DNA from: Solitalea longa
GTDB lineage: Bacteria > Bacteroidota > Bacteroidia > Sphingobacteriales > Sphingobacteriaceae
Assembly (NCBI RefSeq): GCF_002920915.1
Contig: NZ_PQVF01000003.1
Span: forward strand, 62,001 to 126,000
Length of the DNA: 64,000 nt
Reading direction: 5' to 3'
Below the pieces are notes generated by a model. It was not told the origin of the DNA. It worked only from the letters and a program-made list of their open reading frames with translations, and did not search any database. Position 1 is the first letter of the stretch; each line of letters opens with the position of its first letter. Both the position numbers and the translations under genes were made by a program. Shown here piece by piece: positions 52,121 to 61,735 of the stretch.

Positions 52121-55100
52121 ATGCAAAAAATAGCGAAAGCCATACGGGCTTTTCTCTCACGTATTTCTCCGCCTGATATTTTGTGGTCACGCAGTATATC
52201 AGTGCGGCAAAATTGGATTCTCCAGCAACTCAGGAAGAAATTCCAATTAACAGCATTTATTCTTTTAGCACTTTTTCAAACCATAAATGCCCAGGCACAG
52301 CAACAGCCTATTATTAATGCAACACTTGCAGGTAAAGTAACTGATGCAAAAACTAAGGAATCACTTGCTGGTGTAACTCTTCAGATCAAAGGTACTACTC
52401 ATGCTACTTCTACCGATGCTAACGGTAATTTCAAGTTTTTAACAGGACAAAAGCTTCCTTTTACACTGATCGTTTCTTTTGTCGGTTACGAAACCCAGGA
52501 GGTGGCGGTAAACGAAGGGCCAATCACTATTGAACTTAAAGAAGCATCTTATCAACTGGCAAGTGTAGTTGTGGTTGGTTATGGTACACAAAAGAAAAGC
52601 GATTTAACAGGATCAGTTTCTTCGTTACCGGCAAATTTAAAGTCTCAACCGGCTGCTTCTCCAGACAGGCTCTTGCAAGGGGCGGTGGCTGGAGCACAAG
52701 TTACCCAATCGAGTGGTGCACCTGGAGGAAGCGTTTCAATCCGTATTCGCGGAGGAACTTCTATCAATGCAGGTAACGAGCCTTTGTATGTGATCGATGG
52801 ATTTCCTATTTATAATGCTGATGCTACCACTGATGCCGGTGTAACCACAGGTCCGCCGATAAACCCTTTATCGGGTATAAATCCATCGGATATCGAATCA
52901 ATTGATGTTCTAAAAGATGCTTCTGCAACGGCCATTTACGGTTCAAGAGGAGCAAATGGGGTTATCATTATTACTACTAAGCGTGGTAATAAAGGCGGGT
53001 TCTCGATCAATTACGACGGTTATTATGGAGTTCAGCAAAAAGCCAAACAAATAGGTGTTTTAAATGCTCAGCAATGGGGATTGTTAAAGAATGATGCATT
53101 AAAAGATGCCGGAAAAGCTCCGTTTTATACTCAAGAACAACTGGATAATCTGGGTGAAGGAACTGACTGGCAGGCAGCAGCTTTTCGCGAAGCACCAATG
53201 CAAAGTCATAGTCTTTCCATCTCATCAGGCAATGAAAAAACAAAGATCTTGTTTTCAGGAAGCCTCTTTAAACAAGATGGTATTATTCTGAATACTGGAT
53301 TCAATCGATATTCAGGAAAATTAAATCTCGATAATGATGTTACTAACAACTTTAAACTGGGTGTTAGCTTAAATGCAAGTTTATCGGAAGCGGTTGTAGC
53401 TCCAAGCGGCATTGTTCCTAATATTTTGTCAATGGTTCCGGTTGTTCCGGTTCGTGACGAAACCGGAAATTTCTCAGTAAATAGTAGCTTTGGTTCAACA
53501 GTAGCCAACCCGATTGCGACCTTAAGCCTGCAAAGCAATGAAACAAAAACAACCCGCTTTTTAGCAAACAGTTTTGCAGAATATAGACTTCTTGACGGCC
53601 TTACTGCTAAAGTATCGCTGGGAACGGATATAGTAAACAATAAGCAAAACAGGTATTTGCCTTCTACGCTTTTCGAAAGCTCGCCAGGTGGTAACGCTTC
53701 TATCGGTTCGTTGGGAACGCTTAACTGGTTAAATGAGAATACGCTTAACTACCGAAAAACATTCAATAGCAAACATTCAATCGACCTGCTTATTGGTAAT
53801 ACTCAACAGAAATCAAGAACTGAAACTTACATAGCAGGTGCTTCCAACTTTGTGAGTGATGAATTTACCTATAATAACATTGGTGGTGGAACCGTGTTGG
53901 TTGCTCCTTCCAGTGCAAGTATTGATTGGGCCCTTCAGTCATTTCTGGCTCGTGTGAACTACGGATATGATAACCGGTATTTAGTAACGCTTACCGCACG
54001 TGCTGATGGTTCATCTCGTTTTAGCAAAAACAATAAATGGGGAACTTTTCCTTCGGCAGCATTTGCCTGGAATGCATCTAATGAAGAATTTCTGAAAAAT
54101 ATCAGGCAGATCAGTTCATTGAAACTTCGCTTAAGTGCAGGTCTTACCGGTAATCAGGAGATCGATCCTTACCGTTCACTTGCCCGATTGGGAAGTTTCC
54201 AATATAGCTTTGGTAACACCCTTGTAAACGGTTTGGCTACAAGCAGCTTTGAGAATCCGAATTTAACCTGGGAAAAAACGGCACAATATGATTTTGGTTT
54301 CGACCTTGAATTGTTCAACAGCCGTATTCAATTAACCTCGGATGTTTATTATAAACGCACTTCAGATCTATTATTAGAAGTTCCGGTTCCTTTTTCGTCG
54401 AGCGTTACCAGTGCTTTTCAAAACCTTGGAGTAGTTGCAAACAGAGGTGTTGAGTTGGGGCTTAAAACAGCAAATATTCGTGGTGAATTTGATTGGAGTA
54501 CGAATGTTCTTCTTTCGGTAAATCGGAATAAAATTGAAAGCCTTGGTGGTGCCAACTATTTCTTTGTAACCGACCCGGCTAGCCCAACTACACTGCCAAC
54601 TCAAATTATAAAGGTAGGCGAATCGGTGGGTGCGTTTTATACCCTCGTGGCCGATGGTGTTGATCCTGCTACTGGTTTACAAAAATACAAGGACCTTAAT
54701 AAGGATGGAGCGATCACCCAGGATGCCGACCGTACCATTGTAGGGAGCGCACAACCTAAGTTTTTGGCAAGTGTTAGTAATACCTTCAGGTATAAAAACT
54801 TTGATTTGTTCTTCTTCTTCAATTCATCATACGGCAACAAGATCTTTAACTGGACACGTGCCAATTTAGAATTAGGAACAGGATATACTGGAGCTGTTTC
54901 TTCGCTTTTAAATCGTTGGACACCTACCAATACCATTACCGATGTTCATAAAGCCATTGAAAATCCGGCGGTAACCATTTCCGATCGTTTTGTTGAGGAT
55001 GGTTCCTTCATTCGCTTAAAGACACTTTCATTAGGGTATACGCTACCGGCACGATTTATTTCAAAAGCGAAGTTTAAATCGGCCAGAATCTATGTAACAG

Positions 55101-55246
55101 GTTCGAATCTGTACACCTGGACCAATTATTCGGGATATGATCCGGAAGTAAGCACAAACGGACAAAATTCGCTTAGCTCTGGTATGGACCGCGGTGCATA
55201 TCCAAATGCGAAATCGTTTATAGCTGGAATTAGCTTGACACTGTAA
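52121..55246 (+). CDS. SusC/RagA-family TonB-dependent outer membrane transporter
   Basis: 1041 residues. A CarboxypepD_reg-like domain (about 67-150) precedes the plug with SGAPGGSVSIRIRGGTSI and DVLKDASATAIYGSRGANG, both hallmarks of SusC, and then the beta-barrel ending ...FIAGISLTL. It would import a glycan captured by the SusD partner. The N-terminus has about 40 residues before the hydrophobic signal (LTAFILLALFQTINAQAQ). A GTG at 52202 would give a normal signal peptide, so the start is uncertain. First gene of a susC-susD-sulfatase operon. Confidence 0.93.
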   Translation: MQKIAKAIRAFLSRISPPDILWSRSISVRQNWILQQLRKKFQLTAFILLALFQTINAQAQQQPIINATLAGKVTDAKTKESLAGVTLQIKGTTHATSTDANGNFKFLTGQKLPFTLIVSFVGYETQEVAVNEGPITIELKEASYQLASVVVVGYGTQKKSDLTGSVSSLPANLKSQPAASPDRLLQGAVAGAQVTQSSGAPGGSVSIRIRGGTSINAGNEPLYVIDGFPIYNADATTDAGVTTGPPINPLSGINPSDIESIDVLKDASATAIYGSRGANGVIIITTKRGNKGGFSINYDGYYGVQQKAKQIGVLNAQQWGLLKNDALKDAGKAPFYTQEQLDNLGEGTDWQAAAFREAPMQSHSLSISSGNEKTKILFSGSLFKQDGIILNTGFNRYSGKLNLDNDVTNNFKLGVSLNASLSEAVVAPSGIVPNILSMVPVVPVRDETGNFSVNSSFGSTVANPIATLSLQSNETKTTRFLANSFAEYRLLDGLTAKVSLGTDIVNNKQNRYLPSTLFESSPGGNASIGSLGTLNWLNENTLNYRKTFNSKHSIDLLIGNTQQKSRTETYIAGASNFVSDEFTYNNIGGGTVLVAPSSASIDWALQSFLARVNYGYDNRYLVTLTARADGSSRFSKNNKWGTFPSAAFAWNASNEEFLKNIRQISSLKLRLSAGLTGNQEIDPYRSLARLGSFQYSFGNTLVNGLATSSFENPNLTWEKTAQYDFGFDLELFNSRIQLTSDVYYKRTSDLLLEVPVPFSSSVTSAFQNLGVVANRGVELGLKTANIRGEFDWSTNVLLSVNRNKIESLGGANYFFVTDPASPTTLPTQIIKVGESVGAFYTLVADGVDPATGLQKYKDLNKDGAITQDADRTIVGSAQPKFLASVSNTFRYKNFDLFFFFNSSYGNKIFNWTRANLELGTGYTGAVSSLLNRWTPTNTITDVHKAIENPAVTISDRFVEDGSFIRLKTLSLGYTLPARFISKAKFKSARIYVTGSNLYTWTNYSGYDPEVSTNGQNSLSSGMDRGAYPNAKSFIAGISLTL

Positions 55247-55276
55247 AGATCTACCTGTTACCTAAAATTTATTAGT

Positions 55277-56797
55277 ATGAAAAAGACATTAATTCTACTG
55301 TCGGCATTGAGTATAGGGTTCACGAGTTGTGTTGATCTTAATGAAAGTCCTGAATCCTTTATTTCGCCGGAACAATTCTATAAAACAGCCAAGGATGCAG
55401 TTACGGCGGTAAACGCTATTTATTATCCGCTGGTTGATAATAAGGTGGGAGCGCAACCCATTTATAACCGTTTATTTTATACTGGTCTGGATTTTATGAC
55501 CGATGATATGGATGCCGGACCGGGTTCTCCAAACGGAGAAGTAAGGGCTTTCGCCAAACTTACCCACGCCTCTACCAATTTGCGTATCCAACAAATCTGG
55601 ACTGAGCATTACGAAGGCATTAACAAAGCAAATATTGCACTTGAACGTATTCCTGCAATTGAAATGGATGCGAAGCTGAAAAGCCGCTTATTGGGCGAAG
55701 CTACCTTTTTACGTGCGTTGTATTATTTTAACCTGGTACGCCTGTATGGCGATGTGCCGTTGTTACTGACTGATCAAACCCGCTTAACAACTGCCGAACT
55801 TCAGGTTCCCAGAACCCCGACCTCTGAAGTATACGCTCAGATCATAAAAGACCTTGAAGATGCGGCGAATTACTTTAAAAATGGAGCAGCCGGTGAAGCC
55901 GGACGAGCTACAGAAGGTGCATCAAAAGCTCTATTGTCGAAGGTGTATCTAACTAAGAGAGATTGGGCTAATTCAGTTAAGCTTGCCGAGGAAGTGATCA
56001 ACGGTTCTTATGGTTATGGGTTATTCGATGATTATTCGCAGGTATTTCTTCCGGCCTACAAAAACGGAAGGGAACATATTTTCTCAGCCCAAATAAAAGG
56101 CAGCACCATCAGCACCGGACATTTGGTTACCTCCAGCGACATACGTTCAGGAGTGCCGGGCATAAAAGGTTCATATGGTAACCAGGTGGCTTTTTATACC
56201 GTTGGAACTGATAAGTACTTCAGTGTTTATAAGCTGTTTTCCAATAAGGATAAAAGAAAACGGGTTTCGTTTGTTACTTCCTATACGAGCCCTACCGATG
56301 GTAAGAAATATTTTACCCTAAATGCCCCCGGCGATTCAGTTCCTTACATTAATAAAAACTGGGATCCTAACTATCCAACTTCGGGTCAGTCGGATGCCAA
56401 TGCCAATGTATTGCGCTTTGCTGAAGTATTGTTGATTCATGCCGAAGCAGAGAATGAGCTGAATGGTCCTACTGAAAAAGCCTATACTTCATTGAATAAG
56501 ATCAGAAAAAGAGCGGGCTTAGATAATCTGACAACAGGGTTAACGAAAGATGAGTTCCGCGATTCAGTTTACCTGGATCGTCGTTTGGAGCTGGTGGCCG
56601 AGTATCAGCGTTTCTTTGATCTTATACGACAAACTGGAACCGAAGCGACAGGAGTGGGGCCGGAAGGAAGGGGGATTTTGGTGAAGAACCTGAAGCTGGT
56701 GGGCAAAAACAATGTGACCCCGAAGCATTACCTGTTTGCAATTCCTCAGGGTGAAATTGACCGTAATCCGAAGCTTACTCAAAATTCGGGTTGGTAA
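55277..56797 (+). CDS. SusD/RagB-family nutrient-binding lipoprotein
   Basis: 506 residues. Lipobox GFTSC at C18. The N-terminal SusD-like TPR region includes LGEATFLRALYYFNLVRLYGDVPL, and the C-terminal RagB part has VLRFAEVLLIHAEAENEL and LDRRLELVAEYQRFFDLIR, typical of the family. It sits on the outer membrane surface as the lid of SusC, starting 30 bases after susC. Confidence 0.95.
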   Translation: MKKTLILLSALSIGFTSCVDLNESPESFISPEQFYKTAKDAVTAVNAIYYPLVDNKVGAQPIYNRLFYTGLDFMTDDMDAGPGSPNGEVRAFAKLTHASTNLRIQQIWTEHYEGINKANIALERIPAIEMDAKLKSRLLGEATFLRALYYFNLVRLYGDVPLLLTDQTRLTTAELQVPRTPTSEVYAQIIKDLEDAANYFKNGAAGEAGRATEGASKALLSKVYLTKRDWANSVKLAEEVINGSYGYGLFDDYSQVFLPAYKNGREHIFSAQIKGSTISTGHLVTSSDIRSGVPGIKGSYGNQVAFYTVGTDKYFSVYKLFSNKDKRKRVSFVTSYTSPTDGKKYFTLNAPGDSVPYINKNWDPNYPTSGQSDANANVLRFAEVLLIHAEAENELNGPTEKAYTSLNKIRKRAGLDNLTTGLTKDEFRDSVYLDRRLELVAEYQRFFDLIRQTGTEATGVGPEGRGILVKNLKLVGKNNVTPKHYLFAIPQGEIDRNPKLTQNSGW

Positions 56798-56835
56798 TTA
56801 ATGGTGAAAATTAATAAAGATAGAAAAATCTTCTC

Positions 56836-59172
56836 ATGAATAACAGATATAAAAAAGCCGGATTTACGGCGCTTCTGGCATCATCAGTAATGCTGAATGC
56901 ATATGGCCAGAGTGAACAGAAATTAACTTCTGATCCAAATTTTAAAGGAAAAGTAGGTCGGACTACTGCCGAATCGGTAGAGTATCATCCTGAAAGAAAA
57001 CAGGCGCCTGCCGGAGCTCCTAATGTGGTTGTTTTCTTAATTGACGATGCCGGGTATGGAACCGCAAGTGCTTTCGGAGGTTTAATGCAAACACCTGTTC
57101 TGGATAGTTTGGCTAATAATGGTTTACGCTATACAAACTTCCATTCTACGGGTGTGTGCTCGCCTACAAGGGCAGCATTGCTAACCGGCCGTAACCACCA
57201 CTCGGTTCACATGGGTACATTAAATTATAGCTCCAGCGGATACCCTGGCTATGATGCAATAATGCCTGGCGATAAAGCTACCATTGCCGAAGTGCTTCAC
57301 GAGAACAACTATAACACCTTTGCAGTGGGCAAATATCACGTAGCGCCACTGAATGAAATCACTTCTAATGGTCCTTTCGACCGTTGGGCTGTTGGCCGTG
57401 GTTTTGATCATTTTTATGGTTTTCAGTTAGGACATACTGATCAATATCACCCGAATTTGTACGAGGATACCAAAGTGGTGGATGTTGAGCCAAACAAAAC
57501 GCACCTTACCACCTTGCTGGCCAATAAAGCGATCAGCTATATTGCCAATCAAAAATCGATTTCTCCTGAAAAACCGTTCTTCTTGTATTTTGCTACAGGA
57601 GCTATCCACTCACCTCACCAGGTTGATGAAAAATGGAGCGATTTGTATAAAGGAAAGTTTGATAAAGGTTGGGACTGGTACCGAGAAGAAGCTTTCGCGC
57701 GTCAGAAAAGGTTAGGTGTTATTCCGAAGGATGCTGTTTTACCGGAGCGTGATCCTACAGTAAAGGCCTGGGAAAGCTTAACTCCTGAACAAAAGAAAGT
57801 ATATGCTCGTTATATGGAGGTTTATGCAGGTTTCTTAACGCATGCTGATTATGAATTTGGGCGCATTGTTAACTATATTAAAGAAATTGGTCAGGCTGAT
57901 AATACTGTAATTTTAGTAAGTATTGGCGATAATGGTTCGAGCCACAGTCCGCGTAACGGAAGCTTTAATGGTTACATTTCTAGCCTTGATGAAGAAAAAC
58001 AGGTAGCCGAACTTTATAAGAATATCGACAAAATGGGTACCGAGCATTCCTTTCAGGATGCGCCCGCTGGTTGGACCCAGGCAACAAATACGCCTTTCCG
58101 CTTATGGAAAGCTGATCCAAACAGCGAAGGCGGAACCCATCAGCCATTTATCGTTTATTATCCAAATGGAGGGTTTGAAAAAGGAGGAATCCGTAACCAA
58201 TACGGCCATGTTATTGATATTGCTCCAACCATTTATGAGCTTGCAGGAGCGAAAGTTCCAGAGGTTATTAAAGGGTATCAGCAAAAACCAATTGAAGGAA
58301 CCAACTTAGCCTATTCACTAAAAGACAAGAATGCGGCAAATCGCCATACGGTTCAATATTATGAGCTTTTTGGAAAAAGAGCAATTGTAAAAGATGGTTG
58401 GAAGGCGTCCGTTTTCCACCAGTCGGGTGCTGATTTTAGTAAAGATGTATGGGAGTTATATAATTTGAATGAAGACTTCAACGAACGTATTGACTTGGCT
58501 GCTAAACAACCTGAAAAATTAAAAGAGCTGCAAAAACTGTTTGACGAAGAAGCTATTAAGTACAATGTGTTTCCATTGAACGATTATGCGTTGGGGCACA
58601 GTGCAGGAGGAAGAGAACGCAGTCCATATGGATTAAGTAAAAAGGTGGTTTTATATCCGGGAATCGATCAGATTTTAACCTACAGCGGGCCACAGTTCCA
58701 GAATGATCCGTTTACGATTACGGCGGATGTAGAGATCAAATCGAACAGTGATCAGGGAGTTCTTTTTGCCACCGGATCAGAGTTTGATGGCTTAAGCTTG
58801 TTTATAAAAGACGGTAAGTTTTACTCTGCTCATAACACGGGTACCATTATCAGACATCTGGAATCATCTATTCCGGTTCCAACAGGTAAGGTAAAACTTA
58901 AGTTCGAGCTTAATTACGTTGCTCCAAGCGATAAAAAAGACAGAAATGCCAGTGCCGGTACCGAAGCGATCTACATCAACGGTCAGAAAGTAGCGGAGCG
59001 AACTATAGTGGCAGCAGAAGGAAGAATTGCGATCTATAAAGATGGTATTGACGTTGGCGCCGACCGTAATTCTCCGGTTTCAGATAAGTACAGCGTGCCG
59101 TTTAAGTTTAACGGTAAACTAAACAATGTTACCATTGAGTATGAAAATGGTGAGGCTTTAGGGCATAATTAA
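56836..59172 (+). CDS. Arylsulfatase, formylglycine-dependent (type I)
   Basis: 778 residues with a signal peptide (about 1-25). FLIDDAGYG (D70, D71) binds calcium. The formylglycine motif C108-S-P110-T-R112, followed by AALLTGRN, is the type I sulfatase signature; Cys108 must be oxidised by a sulfatase-maturing enzyme, not seen in the window. The last 150 residues form a beta-rich domain. As third gene after susC-susD it suggests desulfation of an imported or surface-held sulfated compound. Confidence 0.92.
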   Translation: MNNRYKKAGFTALLASSVMLNAYGQSEQKLTSDPNFKGKVGRTTAESVEYHPERKQAPAGAPNVVVFLIDDAGYGTASAFGGLMQTPVLDSLANNGLRYTNFHSTGVCSPTRAALLTGRNHHSVHMGTLNYSSSGYPGYDAIMPGDKATIAEVLHENNYNTFAVGKYHVAPLNEITSNGPFDRWAVGRGFDHFYGFQLGHTDQYHPNLYEDTKVVDVEPNKTHLTTLLANKAISYIANQKSISPEKPFFLYFATGAIHSPHQVDEKWSDLYKGKFDKGWDWYREEAFARQKRLGVIPKDAVLPERDPTVKAWESLTPEQKKVYARYMEVYAGFLTHADYEFGRIVNYIKEIGQADNTVILVSIGDNGSSHSPRNGSFNGYISSLDEEKQVAELYKNIDKMGTEHSFQDAPAGWTQATNTPFRLWKADPNSEGGTHQPFIVYYPNGGFEKGGIRNQYGHVIDIAPTIYELAGAKVPEVIKGYQQKPIEGTNLAYSLKDKNAANRHTVQYYELFGKRAIVKDGWKASVFHQSGADFSKDVWELYNLNEDFNERIDLAAKQPEKLKELQKLFDEEAIKYNVFPLNDYALGHSAGGRERSPYGLSKKVVLYPGIDQILTYSGPQFQNDPFTITADVEIKSNSDQGVLFATGSEFDGLSLFIKDGKFYSAHNTGTIIRHLESSIPVPTGKVKLKFELNYVAPSDKKDRNASAGTEAIYINGQKVAERTIVAAEGRIAIYKDGIDVGADRNSPVSDKYSVPFKFNGKLNNVTIEYENGEALGHN

Positions 59173-59228
59173 TAGCTAACAAAGTTTGTTTCTAAACTAA
59201 CAAACAGGCTAATAATAAACGCATTTTT

Positions 59229-59268
59229 AACTGGCAGCAAGAATGTTCTTGCTGCCAGTTTTGTTTTT
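59229..59268 (+). terminator. Terminator of the susC-susD-sulfatase operon
   Basis: A stem of about 14 bp (AACTGGCAGCAAGA with its complement) and very short loop, followed by ttgttttt. Confidence 0.9.
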
Positions 59269-59342
59269 CTAGGTTCTTGTTTTATTTTCATTTCTCGCAT
59301 GCGATTAATAACCATTTACAATTAAATTATAATCTTATACAA

Positions 59343-60005
59343 ATGAAAAACTCCATAAATCCTCCAATAATGGAAGCTTTAAAAGAATATAGATCAAACT
59401 TTAATGAAGATCTATTTCTAAAGCTCCCTACTGAAACTCCCTACGGAAATTTGAATGTGAGTTGGATGGAAATTGTAACAAGAATAGAATACCTTAATGA
59501 CATTATATTAACCCTTTATGCCCATTTTTATGCAGTAAGGCAGGTGTCTCACACAACTCTTGATCGAAGTTACCGAGAGAAATTTCTTATTGAACATATT
59601 TTCTATTTTCTTAGGAAGACCGCAGATGAATTAATTCAACTGATTTCAATTCTTTCAGATTTTAAGCAACGAAAAACTTTTTCGCAAAAAATCAGATTGA
59701 ATTCAATCGATGGGTTTTTAAAATCAAAATTGTCTTTTAATGGAGAGTTTGAAGAGTTTAAGGAAATTTTAGGAGCAGTGAATAAAATCTCTAATTGTTT
59801 CAAGCATTCATTTATAAATTCTCAAACTCTTTCTCGTAGTGGTGATGAAAGTCCTGCTGTTTATGCATTTACTCTTCATTATAATAATTTGAATAACGAA
59901 CCAGAGTTCTATGAGCTTGATTTGGGACGAATGTTGGTTGATTTTAATGGTTTTTTAAAGCATTCAAAAGAATATATAAAGTTGAACTTTGAAGAAGCTC
60001 TCTGA
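59343..60005 (+). CDS. Helical protein of unknown function
   Basis: 220 residues from the ATG at 59343; an upstream in-frame start lies within the non-coding leader. No signal peptide or membrane helix. Mostly helical with aromatic-rich segments such as LTLYAHFYAVRQ and HIFYFLRKTADELIQL. No family recognised. Lower GC than its neighbours, and it stands alone between two terminators, which would fit an acquired gene. Confidence 0.65.
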   Translation: MKNSINPPIMEALKEYRSNFNEDLFLKLPTETPYGNLNVSWMEIVTRIEYLNDIILTLYAHFYAVRQVSHTTLDRSYREKFLIEHIFYFLRKTADELIQLISILSDFKQRKTFSQKIRLNSIDGFLKSKLSFNGEFEEFKEILGAVNKISNCFKHSFINSQTLSRSGDESPAVYAFTLHYNNLNNEPEFYELDLGRMLVDFNGFLKHSKEYIKLNFEEAL

Positions 60006-60028
60006 TTGAATTACAGCTTAATGTTTGC

Positions 60029-60079
60029 TTATAATTTGATTAAAATCAATGTTTTATCAGAATCACAAGCCTACTTTTG
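60029..60079 (+). repeat. Direct repeat copy 1, carrying a promoter-like box
   Basis: 51 bp, identical to the copy at 60252-60302 in 44 positions and without gaps. It starts TTATAATTTGA and ends in TACTTTTG, a full TAnnTTTG match (60072-60079). Confidence 0.75.
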
Positions 60080-60085
60080 TTACCT

Positions 60086-60189
60086 GACAAGTAAATGTTT
60101 GCCCCCGGCTTAAAGCAAGGGATTGTTTTCATTTGTTTTATTTTATTTTGACAAGGACCCTAATGCTTCACCAGCCTTAGGGTCTTTTT
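60086..60189 (+). ncRNA. Candidate small RNA, about 100 nt
   Basis: Bounded by the promoter-like box at 60072-60079 and a rho-independent terminator at 60156-60189 (8-bp stem GACCCTAA/TTAGGGTC then TTTTTAT). No ORF of note lies between. The 5' end is estimated from the box. Confidence 0.35.
60156..60189 (+). terminator. Terminator of the candidate small RNA
   Basis: GACCCTAA pairs with TTAGGGTC across a 13-base loop, followed by TTTTTA. It lies 150 bases past the preceding gene, closer to the promoter-like box than to that gene. Confidence 0.75.
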
Positions 60190-60251
60190 ATGAGCGGTTC
60201 ATTTCGCAAGCCTGTAAAAGTTCTACCAGGGTTATCCATTTAATACTTAGG

Positions 60252-60302
60252 TTATAATTTGACTGAAATCAATGTTTTGTCAGAATTTCAAGTCTACCTT
60301 TG
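60252..60302 (+). repeat. Direct repeat copy 2, carrying a promoter-like box
   Basis: 51 bp, offset exactly 223 bases from copy 1. It ends in TACCTTTG (60295-60302), also a full TAnnTTTG match. The gene at 60512 begins 209 bases further on. Confidence 0.75.
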
Positions 60303-60511
60303 ACGAATTAATAATTGGTTTACAATGGAGATATTGCTGCTCGGTTTTATCTCCATTACTAAAACTTTAAACAAACTCTTAATCACTCATGGTATAAGTT
60401 TTCCTCAAACAATAGATGCTAAATACATTTCTAATTCCATCAATCAGGGTTGATTGTTAACCTTCAGGAATTGGTTAAATGGTATAAGCCTCTACTAACT
60501 TAGATCATATC

Positions 60512-61543
60512 ATGAGGAAGTTCCTTTCAATCTATTTTGTAATAGCGATCAGTTTCTTAAGTCCGCCTGCGTTTTCGCAGGAAGAAGGCAAGGAACTTGG
60601 TTTGCCGGGCGACAATTTGAATCTATACGCCGTATTGACACTGTTTCAAAAGTCAAAAACCATTGAGGACTTTGAGAAATCATTGAATGAACAAAGAACA
60701 GGTGTCAATAATCTGGATTTGAATCTGGATAAAAAAGCCGATTTTATTAAAGTGGTTACCAAGCAAAACGGTGATTCATTTTCATTTATTCTGAGGGTGG
60801 ATGTCAGTAAAACCGAAACGCAGGATGTTGCGGTAATTTTATTGGATAAAAACAAGGATAAAAAAACTACCCTTCAAATTGTTGGTGATGAAGAGCTGTA
60901 TGGGAAAAATTATGTGGTAGAGCCAAGTCCTACCGCAGTGGCCTCAGTTACAGCTAATCCAGCGTACACGGGTGATAATCCTGTTACAGTAAATCTTCCG
61001 GCAACAACAACCGTTGTAGTTGAAACAATACCTGTTGTACAATACGTGTATTCACCGGCCTATGTGCCTTACTATCCGCCTTATTATTACGGGTATTACC
61101 CTCCATATTTTTTCGCCTTTAGTGTAATGGCGGTCGGTATTTATCACCATAACCATTACTATCATCATCATGGTTACCATGGAGGACATTATGGCGGAGG
61201 AAATACAGTAATTATTAATAACCGTAATAACTTCAATAATTACAATAACAATAAAATGAGGTCGAATACCGTGAGTAATAACATGAATAACGGTAGGTAT
61301 ACTAACAGTAACCGCTCTTCAAATCGTATGGCCTCCACTCGTCCTGCAGCATCCACATCAAACAGAGCTGCAACAGCTTCAACACGTCCTTCAACAGGAA
61401 CAAACTATCGCCCATCAAGTGGAGTTTCTCCTTCAACCCGAACTTCTAATCGTCCTTCTGGTGGTTTTTCCATGCCTTCTAGCAGACCATCATCGATGGG
61501 TGGTGGATTCTCAAGAGGCGGAGGCGGCGGAAGACATCGGTAA
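60512..61543 (+). CDS. Secreted low-complexity protein, Tyr/Pro-, His-, Asn- and Ser/Arg/Gly-rich
   Basis: 343 residues with a signal peptide ending ...PPAFSQ. Residues about 25-135 form a folded domain of unknown function with QRTGVNNLDLNLDKKADFIK. After that come a Tyr/Pro-rich stretch (PYYPPYYYGYYPPYFF), a membrane-like segment, a His-rich part (YHHNHYYHHHGYHGGHY), an Asn-rich part, a Ser/Thr/Arg-rich repeat region and a GGGFSRGGGGGRHR tail. Similar tails occur in surface or matrix-like proteins. No family name can be given. Confidence 0.75.
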   Translation: MRKFLSIYFVIAISFLSPPAFSQEEGKELGLPGDNLNLYAVLTLFQKSKTIEDFEKSLNEQRTGVNNLDLNLDKKADFIKVVTKQNGDSFSFILRVDVSKTETQDVAVILLDKNKDKKTTLQIVGDEELYGKNYVVEPSPTAVASVTANPAYTGDNPVTVNLPATTTVVVETIPVVQYVYSPAYVPYYPPYYYGYYPPYFFAFSVMAVGIYHHNHYYHHHGYHGGHYGGGNTVIINNRNNFNNYNNNKMRSNTVSNNMNNGRYTNSNRSSNRMASTRPAASTSNRAATASTRPSTGTNYRPSSGVSPSTRTSNRPSGGFSMPSSRPSSMGGGFSRGGGGGRHR

Positions 61544-61617
61544 TTAAAATTTCTTTGATGATTGGTTGATCCTGAACAAAATCATTTAGGGTCAACCAAT
61601 AAATAAATTGCAATCTG

Positions 61618-61659
61618 AACTAGTAGCGAGGTATTTTGCTGCTAGTTTTTGTTTTTTTA
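61618..61659 (+). terminator. Terminator after the low-complexity secreted protein gene
   Basis: A 10-bp stem (AACTAGTAGC/GCTGCTAGTT, one G-U) with a 10-base loop followed by tttgttttttt. A second hairpin without T-run lies just before it at 61561-61600. Confidence 0.85.
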
Positions 61660-61735
61660 GGCACTCGTAAATTATCCATCTATACAATACTACAAAAGCT
61701 TATCGCAGTACCGGATTGATGAATACCTTTAACAG

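Noticed and set aside
53206-53640. 144-residue minus-strand frame inside susC
   Set aside because: Shadow of the susC coding sequence in another frame with no recognisable protein features.
61140-61205. Second histidine leader peptide (CAT-rich stretch)
   Set aside because: It lies inside a long continuous secreted-protein frame and encodes that protein's His-rich block.
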